From Methylovirgula sp. 4M-Z18 (lineage in GTDB: Bacteria > Pseudomonadota > Alphaproteobacteria > Rhizobiales > Beijerinckiaceae): a DNA stretch of 64,000 nt. The position numbers and the translations under genes were made by a program. The stretch's first letter is position 1. The number at the start of each line of letters is the position of its first letter. The stretch covers positions 1,550,001-1,614,000 of the forward strand of contig NZ_CP149574.1 of NCBI RefSeq assembly GCF_037890675.1. Reading direction: 5' to 3'. The notes below the pieces were generated by a model. The model searched no databases, was not told where the DNA came from, and saw nothing but the letters and a program-made list of their open reading frames with translations. Positions 7,514 through 16,154 of this stretch are shown here, piece after piece.

Positions 7514-9826
7514 ATGAAGCCCATGAAATTCGGCATCGGTCAGGCTGTCAAACGTGTCGAGGATGCGCGCTTCGTGACCGGGCAGGGGCTCTATACGGCG
7601 GACGTCGCGCCCGAGGGCGCGTTGCATGCCGTGTTTCTGCGCAGCCCGCACGCGCATGCCGCCTTCACCTTCACCGATCTCGATGGCGCCGCCGACGCGC
7701 CAGGCGTCAAATTGGTGCTGACGGCTGAGGATATTGCGCATCTGGGCGATCTGCCGTGCTTGGCACCCTTGAAGAATTCCGATGGCACGACGATGAACCT
7801 GCCGGAATATCCGCTGTTGGCGCGTGGCGTCGTGCGCCATGTCGGTGATGCGGTCGCGATGGTCGTCGCCGAAACCGAATGGCAGGCGCGCGAGGCGTTG
7901 GAAGCGATCGGGGTCGATTGGCAGCCGCTCGATGCGGTCGTTGACCTTGGCGCTGCGATCAACGGCGGCGCGGCCCACGTGTGGGCATCGAACCCCGACA
8001 ATGTCGCCTATGTCAGCGAGATGGGCGACGAAGCGAAGGCCGACGCGGTTTTCGCATCCGCGGCCCATCACGTGAAACTGACCGTGGTCAATAACCGGCT
8101 CGTGTGCAACTACATGGAGCCGCGCAGCGCGATCGGCGAATATGATGTGGCGTCCTCCCGCTACGCGCTGACGTCAGGCAGCCAGGGCGTGCATTCCCTG
8201 CGTGACAATATCGCCAAGCGCGTGCTCAAGGTCGAGCCGAGCCAAGTGCGCGTCGTCACGAACGATGTCGGCGGCGGTTTCGGCACCAAGAGCTTTCTCT
8301 ATCGCGAATATCCGCTGGTGCTGGAGGCAGCCAAACGCCTCGGTCAGCCGGTGAAATGGGTCGGCGACCGCTCGGAACATTTCACCAGCGACGCGCAGGG
8401 ACGCGACAATCTCACCACCATCGAAATGGCGCTCGACGCGCGAGGCAAATTCCTCGCACTGCGCGTCGACATTCTCGGCGGCCTGGGTGCCTATCTGTCG
8501 CAATTCGGCCCGTATGTGCCCTGGCTTGGCTTGTCGATGGCGACGGGGCCCTATCACATTCCCGTCTTCTACGGCCGCGTGCGCGGGGTCTATACGCATA
8601 CGACGCCGGTCGATGCCTATCGCGGCGCCGGCCGCCCCGAGGCAGCCTATGTGCTTGAGCGCCTCGTCGACACCTGCGCGCGCCAGACCGGCATCGCGCG
8701 CGAAGAGCTGCGTGCGCGCAATTTCGTGCAACCGCAGCAGATGCCTTACCACACCGTCACCGACCGGACCTACGATGTCGGCGAGTTCGAGGGCGCCATG
8801 CGCGCCTCGCTGGCCAAAGCCGATTACGCGGGCTTCGATGTGCGTGCGAAAGAGTCGGCGGCAAAAGGGCTTCTGCGCGGCATCGGCTTTGCGAGCTACA
8901 TCGAATGCACCGCCTGGGGCTCGGGCGAGGAAGGCTCGGTGCAGCTCGAAAAGGACGGCACCTTCACCGTGCTCGTCGGCACCCAGTCGAACGGGCAGGG
9001 CCACGCGACGGCTTACGCACAAGTCGTGTCGCAATATCTCGACGTGCCGCTGACCCAGGTACGGGTCATTCAGGGCGACACCGACCGGGTCGTATCGGGC
9101 AATGGCACGGGCGGCTCGCGTTCCATTCCCGTCGGCGCGGCGATGCTCAACCGGGCGTCGGAGAAGCTGTCCGTGCAATTGAAGGAACTCGCGGCCGACA
9201 AGCTCGAAGCGGCGATAGGCGATTTGGAAATCGCGGACGGTCATATCCGAATCGCCGGCACCGATCGCGCGCTGTCCTATGCGGAAATCGCCACATTGCC
9301 AAAGGCGGAAAACAAACTGAAGGCGATCGACTCCTTCGTGCCGCCCGACGCGACCTATCCCAACGGCACCCACGTGTGCGAGGTGGAGATCGACCCGGAC
9401 ACTGGCGTCACGAAGGTCCTGCGCTACAGCGTCGTCGATGATTTCGGCTTCACGCTGAATCCGCTGCTGCTCGCCGGCCAGGTGCATGGCGGCATCGGCC
9501 AGGGCATCGGGCAGGCATTGCTAGAGCGCACGGTGTTCACCGAAGAGGGGCAATTGCTGACGGCGAGCTTCATGGATTATTGCGTGCCGCGCGCCGACGA
9601 TATTCCCGAGTTCCATTTCGAAACCCGCAACATTCCCTCGACCACCAATCCGATGGGCCTGAAGGGCGCAGGCGAAGCCGGCTCGATCGGCTCGTGCCCG
9701 GCAGTCATGAATGCGGTCGTCGATGCGCTGCACCGCGGCTACGGCATCACCCACATCGACATGCCGGCAACGCCGGCGGCGGTGTTCGCGGCGATTAGGG
9801 TAGCATCACTTCGGACCGCGACCTAG
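7514..9826 (+). CDS. Molybdopterin-binding subunit of a xanthine dehydrogenase/CoxL-family hydroxylase
   Basis: The ~770-residue protein is full length for the large catalytic subunit of molybdenum hydroxylases (aldehyde oxidase/xanthine dehydrogenase, CO dehydrogenase CoxL). It contains the Mo-cofactor motif GGGFGTK (residues ~253-259), the active-site loop AYRGAGR (~368-374) and the C-terminal GEAGSIG motif with the conserved glutamate. AYRGAGR is the 'form II' CoxL signature rather than the AYxCSFR of true aerobic CO dehydrogenase, so an aldehyde, purine or N-heterocycle substrate is more likely than CO. The start ATG 7514 (MKPMKFGIGQ) matches the family N terminus. No FAD or 2Fe-2S subunit gene lies next to it. 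The last codons form part of a strong hairpin. Confidence 0.88.
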   Translation: MKPMKFGIGQAVKRVEDARFVTGQGLYTADVAPEGALHAVFLRSPHAHAAFTFTDLDGAADAPGVKLVLTAEDIAHLGDLPCLAPLKNSDGTTMNLPEYPLLARGVVRHVGDAVAMVVAETEWQAREALEAIGVDWQPLDAVVDLGAAINGGAAHVWASNPDNVAYVSEMGDEAKADAVFASAAHHVKLTVVNNRLVCNYMEPRSAIGEYDVASSRYALTSGSQGVHSLRDNIAKRVLKVEPSQVRVVTNDVGGGFGTKSFLYREYPLVLEAAKRLGQPVKWVGDRSEHFTSDAQGRDNLTTIEMALDARGKFLALRVDILGGLGAYLSQFGPYVPWLGLSMATGPYHIPVFYGRVRGVYTHTTPVDAYRGAGRPEAAYVLERLVDTCARQTGIAREELRARNFVQPQQMPYHTVTDRTYDVGEFEGAMRASLAKADYAGFDVRAKESAAKGLLRGIGFASYIECTAWGSGEEGSVQLEKDGTFTVLVGTQSNGQGHATAYAQVVSQYLDVPLTQVRVIQGDTDRVVSGNGTGGSRSIPVGAAMLNRASEKLSVQLKELAADKLEAAIGDLEIADGHIRIAGTDRALSYAEIATLPKAENKLKAIDSFVPPDATYPNGTHVCEVEIDPDTGVTKVLRYSVVDDFGFTLNPLLLAGQVHGGIGQGIGQALLERTVFTEEGQLLTASFMDYCVPRADDIPEFHFETRNIPSTTNPMGLKGAGEAGSIGSCPAVMNAVVDALHRGYGITHIDMPATPAAVFAAIRVASLRTAT

Positions 9827-9841
9827 AAGGTCGCGGTCCGA
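9811..9841. terminator. 13-bp hairpin overlapping the CoxL-like stop codon
   Basis: Perfect arms 9811-9823 and 9829-9841 enclose a 5-nt loop that contains the TAG stop. The element lies between convergent genes and probably terminates both transcripts; there is no U-tract. Confidence 0.55.
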
Positions 9842-9849
9842 GTAGCCGC

Positions 9850-10878
9850 TTATCCCGCGTACATCTCCGTCGGCCGCCCTTCGCGCGCGTGCATGATATT
9901 GTCCATGAATTGCTGCGCGCTCGCGTCCCAGGAATATTTCAGGGCATGGTTGCGGGCGGCCTCGCGCGGGATGTTCAGCGCCGCGAGGCAGGCCTCGCGC
10001 AGATCCTCGCTCAGGCAGCCGGGGCCATCGTCGCCGATCACGTCAAGCGGGCCGGGCACGGGATGGGCGGCGATCGGCAGGCCGCTTGCGAGCGCCTCGA
10101 GGAGCACGATGCCGAACGTGTCGGTGCGGCTCGGGAACACCAGCGCATCAGCGCTGGCATAGATTTGTGCGAGCTCCTTGCCGGTCTTCAGCCCGAGGAA
10201 ATGCGCGTCCGGATAGGCAGCCATCAGTGTTTCGCGCGCCGGCCCGTCGCCCACCACGGCTTTGCTGCCTGGCAGGTCGAGCGCCAGAAAGCTTTCGATG
10301 TTCTTCTCCACCGCGACGCGGCCGACGGTCAGGAAGATCGGCCGGGGTAGGTCGAGCACATTGGCGTAACCCGGATGAAACAGGTCGGCATCGACACCGC
10401 GCGACCAGCGCATCAGGTGCTGAAAGCCGCGCGCGCTCAAATCCTGCTCAATGCTGCTGGTGGCCACCATCGTGCCGATGCCGGAATTGTGGAAACGCCG
10501 CAGCCAGGCGTAGGACCAGTCGAGCGGCACCGGCAGACGCGCGGCGAGATATTCGGGAAACCGAGTGTGATAGCTCGTCGTGAACGGCCGGCCGGCGTCG
10601 CGGCAATAGGCGCGCGCGCCAAGGCCGAGTGGGCCTTCGGTGGCGATGTGAATATGCGCCTCCGGGTGTTCGGCAAGATGGCGGCCGATCATGGCAGGCA
10701 AGGCGATCGCGAGGCGGATATCGGGATAGGTCGGCAAGGGTATGGTGGCGAACCGGTCGGGGGTTAGAAAATCGACTCGCGCCCCTTTCGCGCGGCACTT
10801 CTCGGCGGTCGCTTCCAAAGAGCGGACCACCCCATTCACTTGCGGATGCCACGCGTCGGTGACGATGAAAATATGCAT
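9850..10878 (-). CDS. GT4 glycosyltransferase, probable lipid glycosyltransferase partnered with PlcP
   Basis: This 342-residue GT-B enzyme of family 4 has an N-terminal Rossmann start with the PQVNGVVRS motif (residues ~12-20) found in diacylglycerol- and mannosyl-type GT4 enzymes (SqdX/MgtA-like). It has a C-terminal nucleotide-sugar site including FPSRTDTFGIVLLEALASG, the E-x7-E type motif. The gene follows the PlcP-type phosphoesterase on the same strand after 122 bp. In several Alphaproteobacteria a PlcP phospholipase C releases diacylglycerol that a neighbouring GT4 enzyme (Agt) glycosylates during phosphate limitation; that role is inferred from family and context. A GDP-mannose- or UDP-sugar-dependent glycosyltransferase with another acceptor remains possible. 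Confidence 0.85.
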   Translation of the reverse strand: MHIFIVTDAWHPQVNGVVRSLEATAEKCRAKGARVDFLTPDRFATIPLPTYPDIRLAIALPAMIGRHLAEHPEAHIHIATEGPLGLGARAYCRDAGRPFTTSYHTRFPEYLAARLPVPLDWSYAWLRRFHNSGIGTMVATSSIEQDLSARGFQHLMRWSRGVDADLFHPGYANVLDLPRPIFLTVGRVAVEKNIESFLALDLPGSKAVVGDGPARETLMAAYPDAHFLGLKTGKELAQIYASADALVFPSRTDTFGIVLLEALASGLPIAAHPVPGPLDVIGDDGPGCLSEDLREACLAALNIPREAARNHALKYSWDASAQQFMDNIMHAREGRPTEMYAG

Positions 10879-11000
10879 GGACTCAACTCATGATGAAACG
10901 CGATTCCTTCTCCCACATTCACACCGGGGTCGCCGGGGTGAAAATTTTTGATGCTGAATCCAGACAAACCTGGGTTCAGTCGGGGAAAAGGGAACGAAAA

Positions 11001-11828
11001 TCACGCAGCAAATCGGTCCGGTGCTGGCACGGGCGTCGGGGTCTGGCTTTCCTGTGCCGGCGCGGCGACGGAGGTCCAGCGGATCACTTCCAGCCGACCG
11101 TCCGCGTGTTCGGCGACCACCGTGCAGCTCTCGACGAAATCGCCGGTGTTCACATAGGTGATGCCGTCGATGTCGCGGATCGTGGCATGATGGATGTGGC
11201 CGCAGATCACGCCATCCGCGCCGCGCTTCCGCGCGTCTTCGGCCAAGGCCACCTCAAAAGCCCCGATGAAATTCACCGCCTGCTTCACCTTGAGCTTCGC
11301 CCAAGCCGAGAACGACCAATAGCCGAAGCCGAGGCGACGGCGAATGCGGTTGAAAGTGGTGTTGAGCACGACGGCGGTCTCATAAGCCCAATCGCCGATA
11401 TGGGCGAGCCAGCGAGCGTGCAGCACCACCACGTCGAATTCGTCGCCATGCGTGACGAGGAAGCGTTTGCCGTCGGCGGTCGTGTGCATCGCGCGGCGCA
11501 TGATCTCGATGCCGCCGAAATTCAAGCCGAGGAATTGCCGGGCAAATTCGTCATGATTGCCGGGCACATAGATCATATGTGCACCTTTACGCGCCTTGCG
11601 CAGCAGTTTTTGCACCACGTCGTTGTGCGACTGCGGCCAGAACCAGCCCTTTTTCAGACGCCAGCCATCGATAATGTCGCCCACGAGAAAGATAGTGTCG
11701 GCATCATTGTGCTTGAGAAAATCCAGGAACAGATCAGCCTCACACCCTTTCGATCCCAGATGCAAATCCGAGATGAACAGCGTGCGATAGTGATTGGTCG
11801 CGTCTTTTTTCCCCATGGGAGCCGCCAT
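11001..11828 (-). CDS. plcP: PlcP-type metallophosphoesterase (predicted phospholipase C for lipid remodelling)
   Basis: This 275-residue calcineurin-fold enzyme shows every metal motif: SDLHLG (Asp21, His23), GDIIDGW (~50-56), GNHDE (~90-94) and GHIHHA near residue 215. It resembles LpxH-like phosphatases but closely matches the pattern I recall for the SMc00171/PlcP family, notably WPQSHNDVVQKLLRKARKG and the WAKLKVKQAVNFIG helix. PlcP in Sinorhizobium cleaves phosphatidylcholine/ethanolamine to diacylglycerol when phosphate is scarce. Support here is a near-consensus PHO box 39 bp upstream and a GT4 gene downstream. A role as UDP-diacylglucosamine hydrolase is the main alternative. The start may be ATG 11828 or ATG 11816; neither has a strong ribosome site. 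Confidence 0.85.
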   Translation of the reverse strand: MAAPMGKKDATNHYRTLFISDLHLGSKGCEADLFLDFLKHNDADTIFLVGDIIDGWRLKKGWFWPQSHNDVVQKLLRKARKGAHMIYVPGNHDEFARQFLGLNFGGIEIMRRAMHTTADGKRFLVTHGDEFDVVVLHARWLAHIGDWAYETAVVLNTTFNRIRRRLGFGYWSFSAWAKLKVKQAVNFIGAFEVALAEDARKRGADGVICGHIHHATIRDIDGITYVNTGDFVESCTVVAEHADGRLEVIRWTSVAAPAQESQTPTPVPAPDRFAA

Positions 11829-11867
11829 TCGCTAAGGCTATAGATGCGACGGCTTAATCAGATTCTT

Positions 11868-11885
11868 ATGGCAGAGAGATGACAA
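11868..11885 (-). promoter_or_regulatory. Candidate PHO box (PhoB-binding site) upstream of plcP
   Basis: On the minus strand the sequence reads TTGTCAT-CTCT-CTGCCAT, matching 12 of 14 positions of the tandem PHO box CTGTCAT-N4-CTGTCAT. It lies 39 bp before the plcP start in the correct orientation, with an AT-rich stretch after it where a -10 would fall. Confidence 0.7.
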
Positions 11886-12018
11886 TTGTGAAGGGGTAGA
11901 AATATGGCCCGAAAAATGCAAATAAGCCCTTCTCCCGCATTTAAACCGAGCTTGCCCGATTCGAACATGTTTGAGGTTGGACGCGGGCAGCAATTTTCAG
12001 TCGATTACCCACAACCCG

Positions 12019-12258
12019 TCACCGCCACTGCTTATTGTCGGTTCCGGCTTGGCAACCATAAGGCGGCAGGGCATCTGCGAAGGTTGCGTGCAGTTTCTCA
12101 CAACCCCATATGTTGATCGGGCCGGGCATTCGGCTGTTCAACTCGATGCCGACTTCATCATACGGGCTCTCGGTGTTGGTAACGTAGCGGTACCACCGCC
12201 ATCCGATCGTTGCGCTGAAGGCAATTGCGATCATTAAAATGACTCTCAGAATCTTCAT
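12019..12258 (-). CDS. Small hypothetical protein with N-terminal membrane/signal segment
   Basis: The 79-residue ORF starts at ATG 12258 with a strong ribosome site (aggtgagg) 4-5 nt upstream; an in-frame GTG at 12267 is less likely. The first ~20 residues (MKILRVILMIAIAFSATIG) form a hydrophobic segment that may be a signal or anchor. The remainder contains two cysteines spaced for a possible disulfide (WGC...YGC), consistent with export. No family is recognised. The surrounding DNA is more AT-rich than its neighbours, so this may be an acquired or strain-specific gene. Confidence 0.45.
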   Translation of the reverse strand: MKILRVILMIAIAFSATIGWRWYRYVTNTESPYDEVGIELNSRMPGPINIWGCEKLHATFADALPPYGCQAGTDNKQWR

Positions 12259-12467
12259 GCGCCTCACCTAGTAAAGGCGTCCCCTTTAGCAGAAGCCATT
12301 TCTGTTGGCAAAACAGGCGCATAATGTGAGAGGTTGCGAAAAAGGTGAAGTCATAACCCAAATTGGGGCAATACGTTTCAAAGGCCAATTTTGTGCCTCT
12401 TAAATATACAAACCGGGTATGACCGATCTGTGATTGGGAGAAGCGTATATCGCTTGTATCTAAGTGC
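12259..12467. other. AT-rich intergenic stretch
   Basis: This ~210-bp segment downstream of the flavin reductase is visibly AT-richer than the flanks. A minus-strand ORF (12158-12520) crosses it but overlaps both neighbours and has no family resemblance, so nothing is called. Confidence 0.35.
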
Positions 12468-13046
12468 TCAAACTCCGCATCGGGCGATAAAACCGATCGC
12501 ATTGGCAATCTGTTCGTCACTCCAGCCGATCTGCTCGTAAGCGCCGCGCCAATAGAGCAGGGCCGTGCCGGTTTCGCGCACGCGCGCAGCCTTCACGCGA
12601 CCGATGACGATTGCATGCGAATGGCGCTCGATCAGATCGTCCACTTCGCAGTCGAGCGCGGCGAGCGCGTCGCCGAGCAATTCGACGCCGGTTTTTAATC
12701 GGTACCAGCGCGCGTCGGCGTAGCGCTCCGCACCTTTCTCGCCGTTGCGTCCGGCGAAGCGGTCGGCGACGCGCTGCTGCTGGGCATTGAGAATGTTCAC
12801 GCCAAACCGCCGCTCTTCGGCAAGCGTCGCATAGGCCGACGCATTGCGGTTGACGCTGACGATCACGCTCGGCGGGTCGGCGGAAAAGGCCGACAGGGAG
12901 GTGGCGGTCAAGCCGTTACGCATTGCGCCGCTGCCGACTGTGATCACGCTGACCGCACCGACCAATTGCCGCATCGCCTTGCGGAATTCGTCCGCATGCA
13001 AAACGTGATCGGCGCTCTTGTGGGTGGGATAGGCATGGACGGTCAT
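12468..13046 (-). CDS. Flavin reductase (DIM6/NTAB family), predicted FMNH2 supplier for SsuD
   Basis: This ~192-residue flavin-reductase-like protein has the split-barrel FMN-binding fold, with GAVSVITVG near residue 30 and the conserved NGLTATSLSAFSADPPSVIVSVNRNAS segment. It would reduce FMN with NAD(P)H and pass FMNH2 to a two-component monooxygenase. It is the last gene of the ssu cluster, 17 bp after the ssuB stop, so alkanesulfonate monooxygenase SsuD is the probable partner. It belongs to a different family from E. coli SsuE (NADPH-dependent flavodoxin fold), so the symbol ssuE is not used. ATG 13046 has a ribosome site (ctggag); the frame is open to 13145 but that overlaps ssuB. Confidence 0.85.
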   Translation of the reverse strand: MTVHAYPTHKSADHVLHADEFRKAMRQLVGAVSVITVGSGAMRNGLTATSLSAFSADPPSVIVSVNRNASAYATLAEERRFGVNILNAQQQRVADRFAGRNGEKGAERYADARWYRLKTGVELLGDALAALDCEVDDLIERHSHAIVIGRVKAARVRETGTALLYWRGAYEQIGWSDEQIANAIGFIARCGV

Positions 13047-13062
13047 GTGGGCGCTCCAGGGC

Positions 13063-13875
13063 TTAGATTGAATATTCCGGTCTGCGCACGTGTTCCTTAA
13101 CGAGGCGGCGCAAGATTCGCTCTTCCAGAACCGCAAGATCGACATTGCCGCGACGGCGTGGGCGCTGCAGCGTTACGGCGAGGTCGAGTGCGATCTTGCC
13201 GGCTTCGATCAGGATGATGCGGTCCGCGAGATTCAGCGCTTCGCTCACGTCATGGGTGACGAGCACCGCAGTGAAACGCTGCTGCAGCCAAAGGTCTTCG
13301 AGCAAACGCTGCATCTCGATGCGGGTGAGCGCATCGAGCGCGCCGAAGGGCTCGTCGAAGGCGAGCAGGCGGGGCCGGCTGACGAGCGCACGCGCAAATG
13401 CGACGCGCTGCTTCTGGCCGCCCGACAGCACCGCGGGCCAATCGGCGGCGCGGTCGGCCAAGCCGACCGCCTGCAACGCCTGCAGGGCGCGCTCGCGCGT
13501 CAGCGCTTTGTTCGGGCTGTCGCTGCGTCCCACTTCGACATTGCCGAGCACGCTCGCCCAGGGCAGGAGGCGGGGCTCTTGAAACATCATGCGCGTTTCG
13601 TCCCGCGCCTCACGTGCGCCGCCATAATGGATATGCCCCCCGGACGGTGCTTCGAGACCTGCGAGCAGGCGTAGCAGCGTGCTCTTGCCGCAGCCGCTCT
13701 GGCCGATGACGGCGACGAATTGTCCGGCCGGAATATGCAGATCGAGGTTCTGCAGCACGGGTTTATCGGCAAAGCTCTTGCCGAGTTTGCGCAAGGTCAG
13801 CTCGAGGCCGGCGTTGGGCCGCTCCCGAAACTGCGCCTCGAAATTGACGATGGCGCGGGCGGCAATGTCGCTCAT
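13063..13875 (-). CDS. ssuB: Aliphatic sulfonate ABC transporter ATP-binding protein
   Basis: The 270-residue ABC ATPase has Walker [10 protein letters not shown] (residues ~58-66), the signature LSGGQKQR, Walker B LLAFDEP, the D-loop GALD and the switch histidine VTHDVSEA. The [14 protein letters not shown] segment is typical of SsuB/TauB. It energises sulfonate import with SsuA and SsuC. The start ATG 13875 has ribosome site caggagg and overlaps the ssuC stop as ATGA, indicating translational coupling. The frame extends upstream to 13908 inside ssuC, which is not used. Confidence 0.92.
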   Translation of the reverse strand: MSDIAARAIVNFEAQFRERPNAGLELTLRKLGKSFADKPVLQNLDLHIPAGQFVAVIGQSGCGKSTLLRLLAGLEAPSGGHIHYGGAREARDETRMMFQEPRLLPWASVLGNVEVGRSDSPNKALTRERALQALQAVGLADRAADWPAVLSGGQKQRVAFARALVSRPRLLAFDEPFGALDALTRIEMQRLLEDLWLQQRFTAVLVTHDVSEALNLADRIILIEAGKIALDLAVTLQRPRRRGNVDLAVLEERILRRLVKEHVRRPEYSI

Positions 13876-14843
13876 CGGCGGCCTCCTGTCTGAAAGGCCG
13901 GATGCCATTTGAGGAAGACATGTTCCAGACCGCGGGCGGTGGAATCGGCGAGCTTACCGAGCAGCGCATAGATGACGATCGTGAGCACCACGACATCGAC
14001 CTGCATGAACTCGCGCCCCTGGTTGGCGAGATAACCGAGGCCCGATTGCGCGGCGATCGTTTCGGCGACAATGAGGGTCAACCACATGATGCCGAGCGCA
14101 TAGCGCAGGCCCACGAGAATGGAGGGCAGGGCGCCGGGCAGAAGAATGCGCGTGAACAGCAGGCGGCCGTTCATGCCGTAGCTCTTGCCCATTTCTATGA
14201 GGTGCGGATCGACATTGCGAATGCCGTGCAGGGTGTTGATGTAGATCGGGAAGAACACGCCGAGCGAAACGAGAAAGAGCTTCGCTGTCTCGTCGATACC
14301 GAACCAAAGAATGACGAGTGGGATCAGCGCGAGATGCGGGATGTTGCGCACCATCTGCAGGGTGGAGTCGGTGAGTTGTTCCGAGAGTCTTGATAGGCCA
14401 TTGGCCAGGCCGAGCAGAAAGCCGATGGAACCGCCGACGAGCAAACCGGCAAAGGCGCGCAAGGCACTGATGGCGAGATGATGCGGCAGCTCGCCGGAGA
14501 CGGTCAGCCGCCAGGCCGCCGCGAGCACGTTCGCCGGCGAGGACAGAATATCGGGCGACAGCAGACCAAGGCTGGTTGCCGCCTGCCACACGATGATAAG
14601 ACCAACCGGAATGACAAGCCGCAGCCAGGCCGCGCGATGATCCCTTCTCCCCGTGGAACGGGGAGAAGGTGTCCCGAAGGGACGGATGAGGGGCGGCAGC
14701 AATCTAGCGAAATAAGCTTTGAAGCTCAGGGACAAAGATGAATCGCGCGTGCGCCCCTCATCCGTCGCGCTGCGCACGCCACCTTTTCCCCATTTATGGG
14801 AAGAAGGCAGAGCGCGGCTCGTTTCCGCAATAACTTTCGCCAT
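13872..14843 (-). CDS. ssuC: Aliphatic sulfonate ABC transporter permease with a repeat-encoded N-terminal insertion
   Basis: The 323-residue protein matches SsuC (usual length ~263) from residue ~70 on: [29 protein letters not shown] and the EAA-loop region [18 protein letters not shown]. Six hydrophobic helices are visible. The start ATG 14843 lies 6 bp after the ssuD stop with a ggagtg ribosome site, so translation must cross residues ~10-68, which are encoded by two inverted RIME-like repeats at 14642-14808. The insertion adds a basic, non-membrane extension before the first helix. No ATG, GTG or TTG with a ribosome site follows the repeat, so this is not merely a misplaced start. Import function is probably kept. 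Confidence 0.88.
   Translation of the reverse strand: MAKVIAETSRALPSSHKWGKGGVRSATDEGRTRDSSLSLSFKAYFARLLPPLIRPFGTPSPRSTGRRDHRAAWLRLVIPVGLIIVWQAATSLGLLSPDILSSPANVLAAAWRLTVSGELPHHLAISALRAFAGLLVGGSIGFLLGLANGLSRLSEQLTDSTLQMVRNIPHLALIPLVILWFGIDETAKLFLVSLGVFFPIYINTLHGIRNVDPHLIEMGKSYGMNGRLLFTRILLPGALPSILVGLRYALGIMWLTLIVAETIAAQSGLGYLANQGREFMQVDVVVLTIVIYALLGKLADSTARGLEHVFLKWHPAFQTGGRR
14642..14696 (+). repeat. RIME-like repeat unit, copy A (inside ssuC)
   Basis: It has the palindromic core cttctccccgtggaacgggg then gagaaggtgtcccgaaggga and an end in ggatgagggg. This is the pattern of Rhizobiales intergenic mosaic elements (cttctcccc...ggatgagggg). It is translated in frame within ssuC. Confidence 0.7.
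14752..14808 (-). repeat. RIME-like repeat unit, copy B (inverted, inside ssuC)
   Basis: It begins cccctcatccg and ends with the ttttcccc/gggaagaagg palindrome, the inverse orientation of copy A. Some 55 bp of unrelated sequence separates the two units. Confidence 0.65.
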
Positions 14844-14849
14844 CGCATC

Positions 14850-16013
14850 TCACTCCGCAGCCACATGCAGCGGCCGCGCGGGCCGGTCGACGCCGAATTC
14901 GCCGGCTTGCGTGCGATGGGCGGTGGCCGCATGTGCAGTGTCGATCCCGAGTGCGGGGAACAGCAATTCTGCCACTTTGTAAGCCTCTTCGAGATGCGGA
15001 TAGCCAGAGGCGATGATCGTCTCGATGCCAAGCGCTTGATATTCGCGCAAACGCGTTGCCACGGTCTGTGGATCGCCGACCAGCGCCGTGCCGGCGCCGC
15101 CGCGCACAAGGCCGACTCCGGCCCAAAGATTGGGCGCGATCACGAGCTTATCCCGTTGACCGCCGCCGTGCAGCGTGGCCATGCGCTTCTGGCCGATGGA
15201 ATCGGATTCGTTCGCGAATTTGCTTTGCGCTGCGGCGATCGCTTCATCGGATATGTTACCGATAAGGTGCTCCGCCGCAGCCCAAGCCTCGGCTTCCGTC
15301 TCGCGCACGATGAGATGGATGCGCAGGCCGAAGCGGACGGAACGGCCACGTTTTTTTGCGCGTTGGCGCACGGCCTCTAGCTTTTCTGCAACCTGGTCGA
15401 GCGGTTCGCCCCAGGTGAGATAGGTGTCGACATGTTCGGCCGCGACATCGAGCGCGGGCTCGGACGAGCCGCCGAACCAGATCGGCGGCGGCGATTGGAC
15501 GGGCGGAAAGTCGAGCACCGCATCCCGCACTTTGAGATGACGTCCTTCGAACGATACTTTCTCGCCGCTCAACAGCTTGCGGTAGATGGTGAGAAATTCC
15601 GACGTATGGGCATAGCGCTCATCATGCCCGAGGAAGACGCCGTCGCCGGCAAGTTCGCTTGCATTGCCGCCCGTGACGATGTTGACGAGGAACCTTCCGC
15701 GGCTCAAGCGGTCGATGGCCGCCGATTGCCGCGCGGCGAACGTGGGCGAGGCAACGCCTGGCCGCAGGGCGACGAGAAAGCGCAAGCGTTCCGTATGCGC
15801 CGCAAGCGCCGAAGCGGTGATGAACGGATCGTCACAGCCCTTGCCGGTCGGAATCAGCACGCCGTCGAAGCCAAGCCGGTCGACCGCTTGCGCGATTTCC
15901 TTCAAGTAGCGGAAATCGGCCGGGCGATGGCCTTTATCGGTGCCGAGATACGATCCGTCCCCGCTGACGGGGATGAACCAGAAGAGGCTGAGCGGATGGG
16001 CGATCTTGGTCAT
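14850..16013 (-). CDS. ssuD: FMNH2-dependent alkanesulfonate monooxygenase
   Basis: This 387-residue luciferase-like TIM-barrel enzyme desulfonates alkanesulfonates to aldehyde and sulfite using FMNH2 and oxygen. Family markers are the N-terminal [34 protein letters not shown] and VNIVTGGN, followed by the C-terminal [18 protein letters not shown]. Length equals SsuD from E. coli and rhizobia. It lies second in the ssu operon after ssuA and 6 bp before ssuC, and would receive FMNH2 from the flavin reductase at the operon end. Confidence 0.95.
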   Translation of the reverse strand: MTKIAHPLSLFWFIPVSGDGSYLGTDKGHRPADFRYLKEIAQAVDRLGFDGVLIPTGKGCDDPFITASALAAHTERLRFLVALRPGVASPTFAARQSAAIDRLSRGRFLVNIVTGGNASELAGDGVFLGHDERYAHTSEFLTIYRKLLSGEKVSFEGRHLKVRDAVLDFPPVQSPPPIWFGGSSEPALDVAAEHVDTYLTWGEPLDQVAEKLEAVRQRAKKRGRSVRFGLRIHLIVRETEAEAWAAAEHLIGNISDEAIAAAQSKFANESDSIGQKRMATLHGGGQRDKLVIAPNLWAGVGLVRGGAGTALVGDPQTVATRLREYQALGIETIIASGYPHLEEAYKVAELLFPALGIDTAHAATAHRTQAGEFGVDRPARPLHVAAE

Positions 16014-16154
16014 GTGGTCCTCGCAAAGTGGGTTAAGTCGAGATTGCGTTCGGTGCTTGAGAAGGTCGCTTTGTCATTCCGGCTTTGGTATGGATCGCGG
16101 CAAACGTTCCACGGTGCGCGCCACTCCATGTCTCGTTTCGGCGACGATGCGTGG

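Noticed and set aside
11904-12116. 70-codon plus-strand ORF with a good ribosome site (aaggggt)
   Set aside because: It overlaps the better-supported minus-strand small ORF, shows no family or membrane/HTH features, and lies across the PlcP upstream region.
12158-12520. 120-codon minus-strand ORF
   Set aside because: It overlaps both the flavin reductase end and the small membrane ORF and resembles no family.
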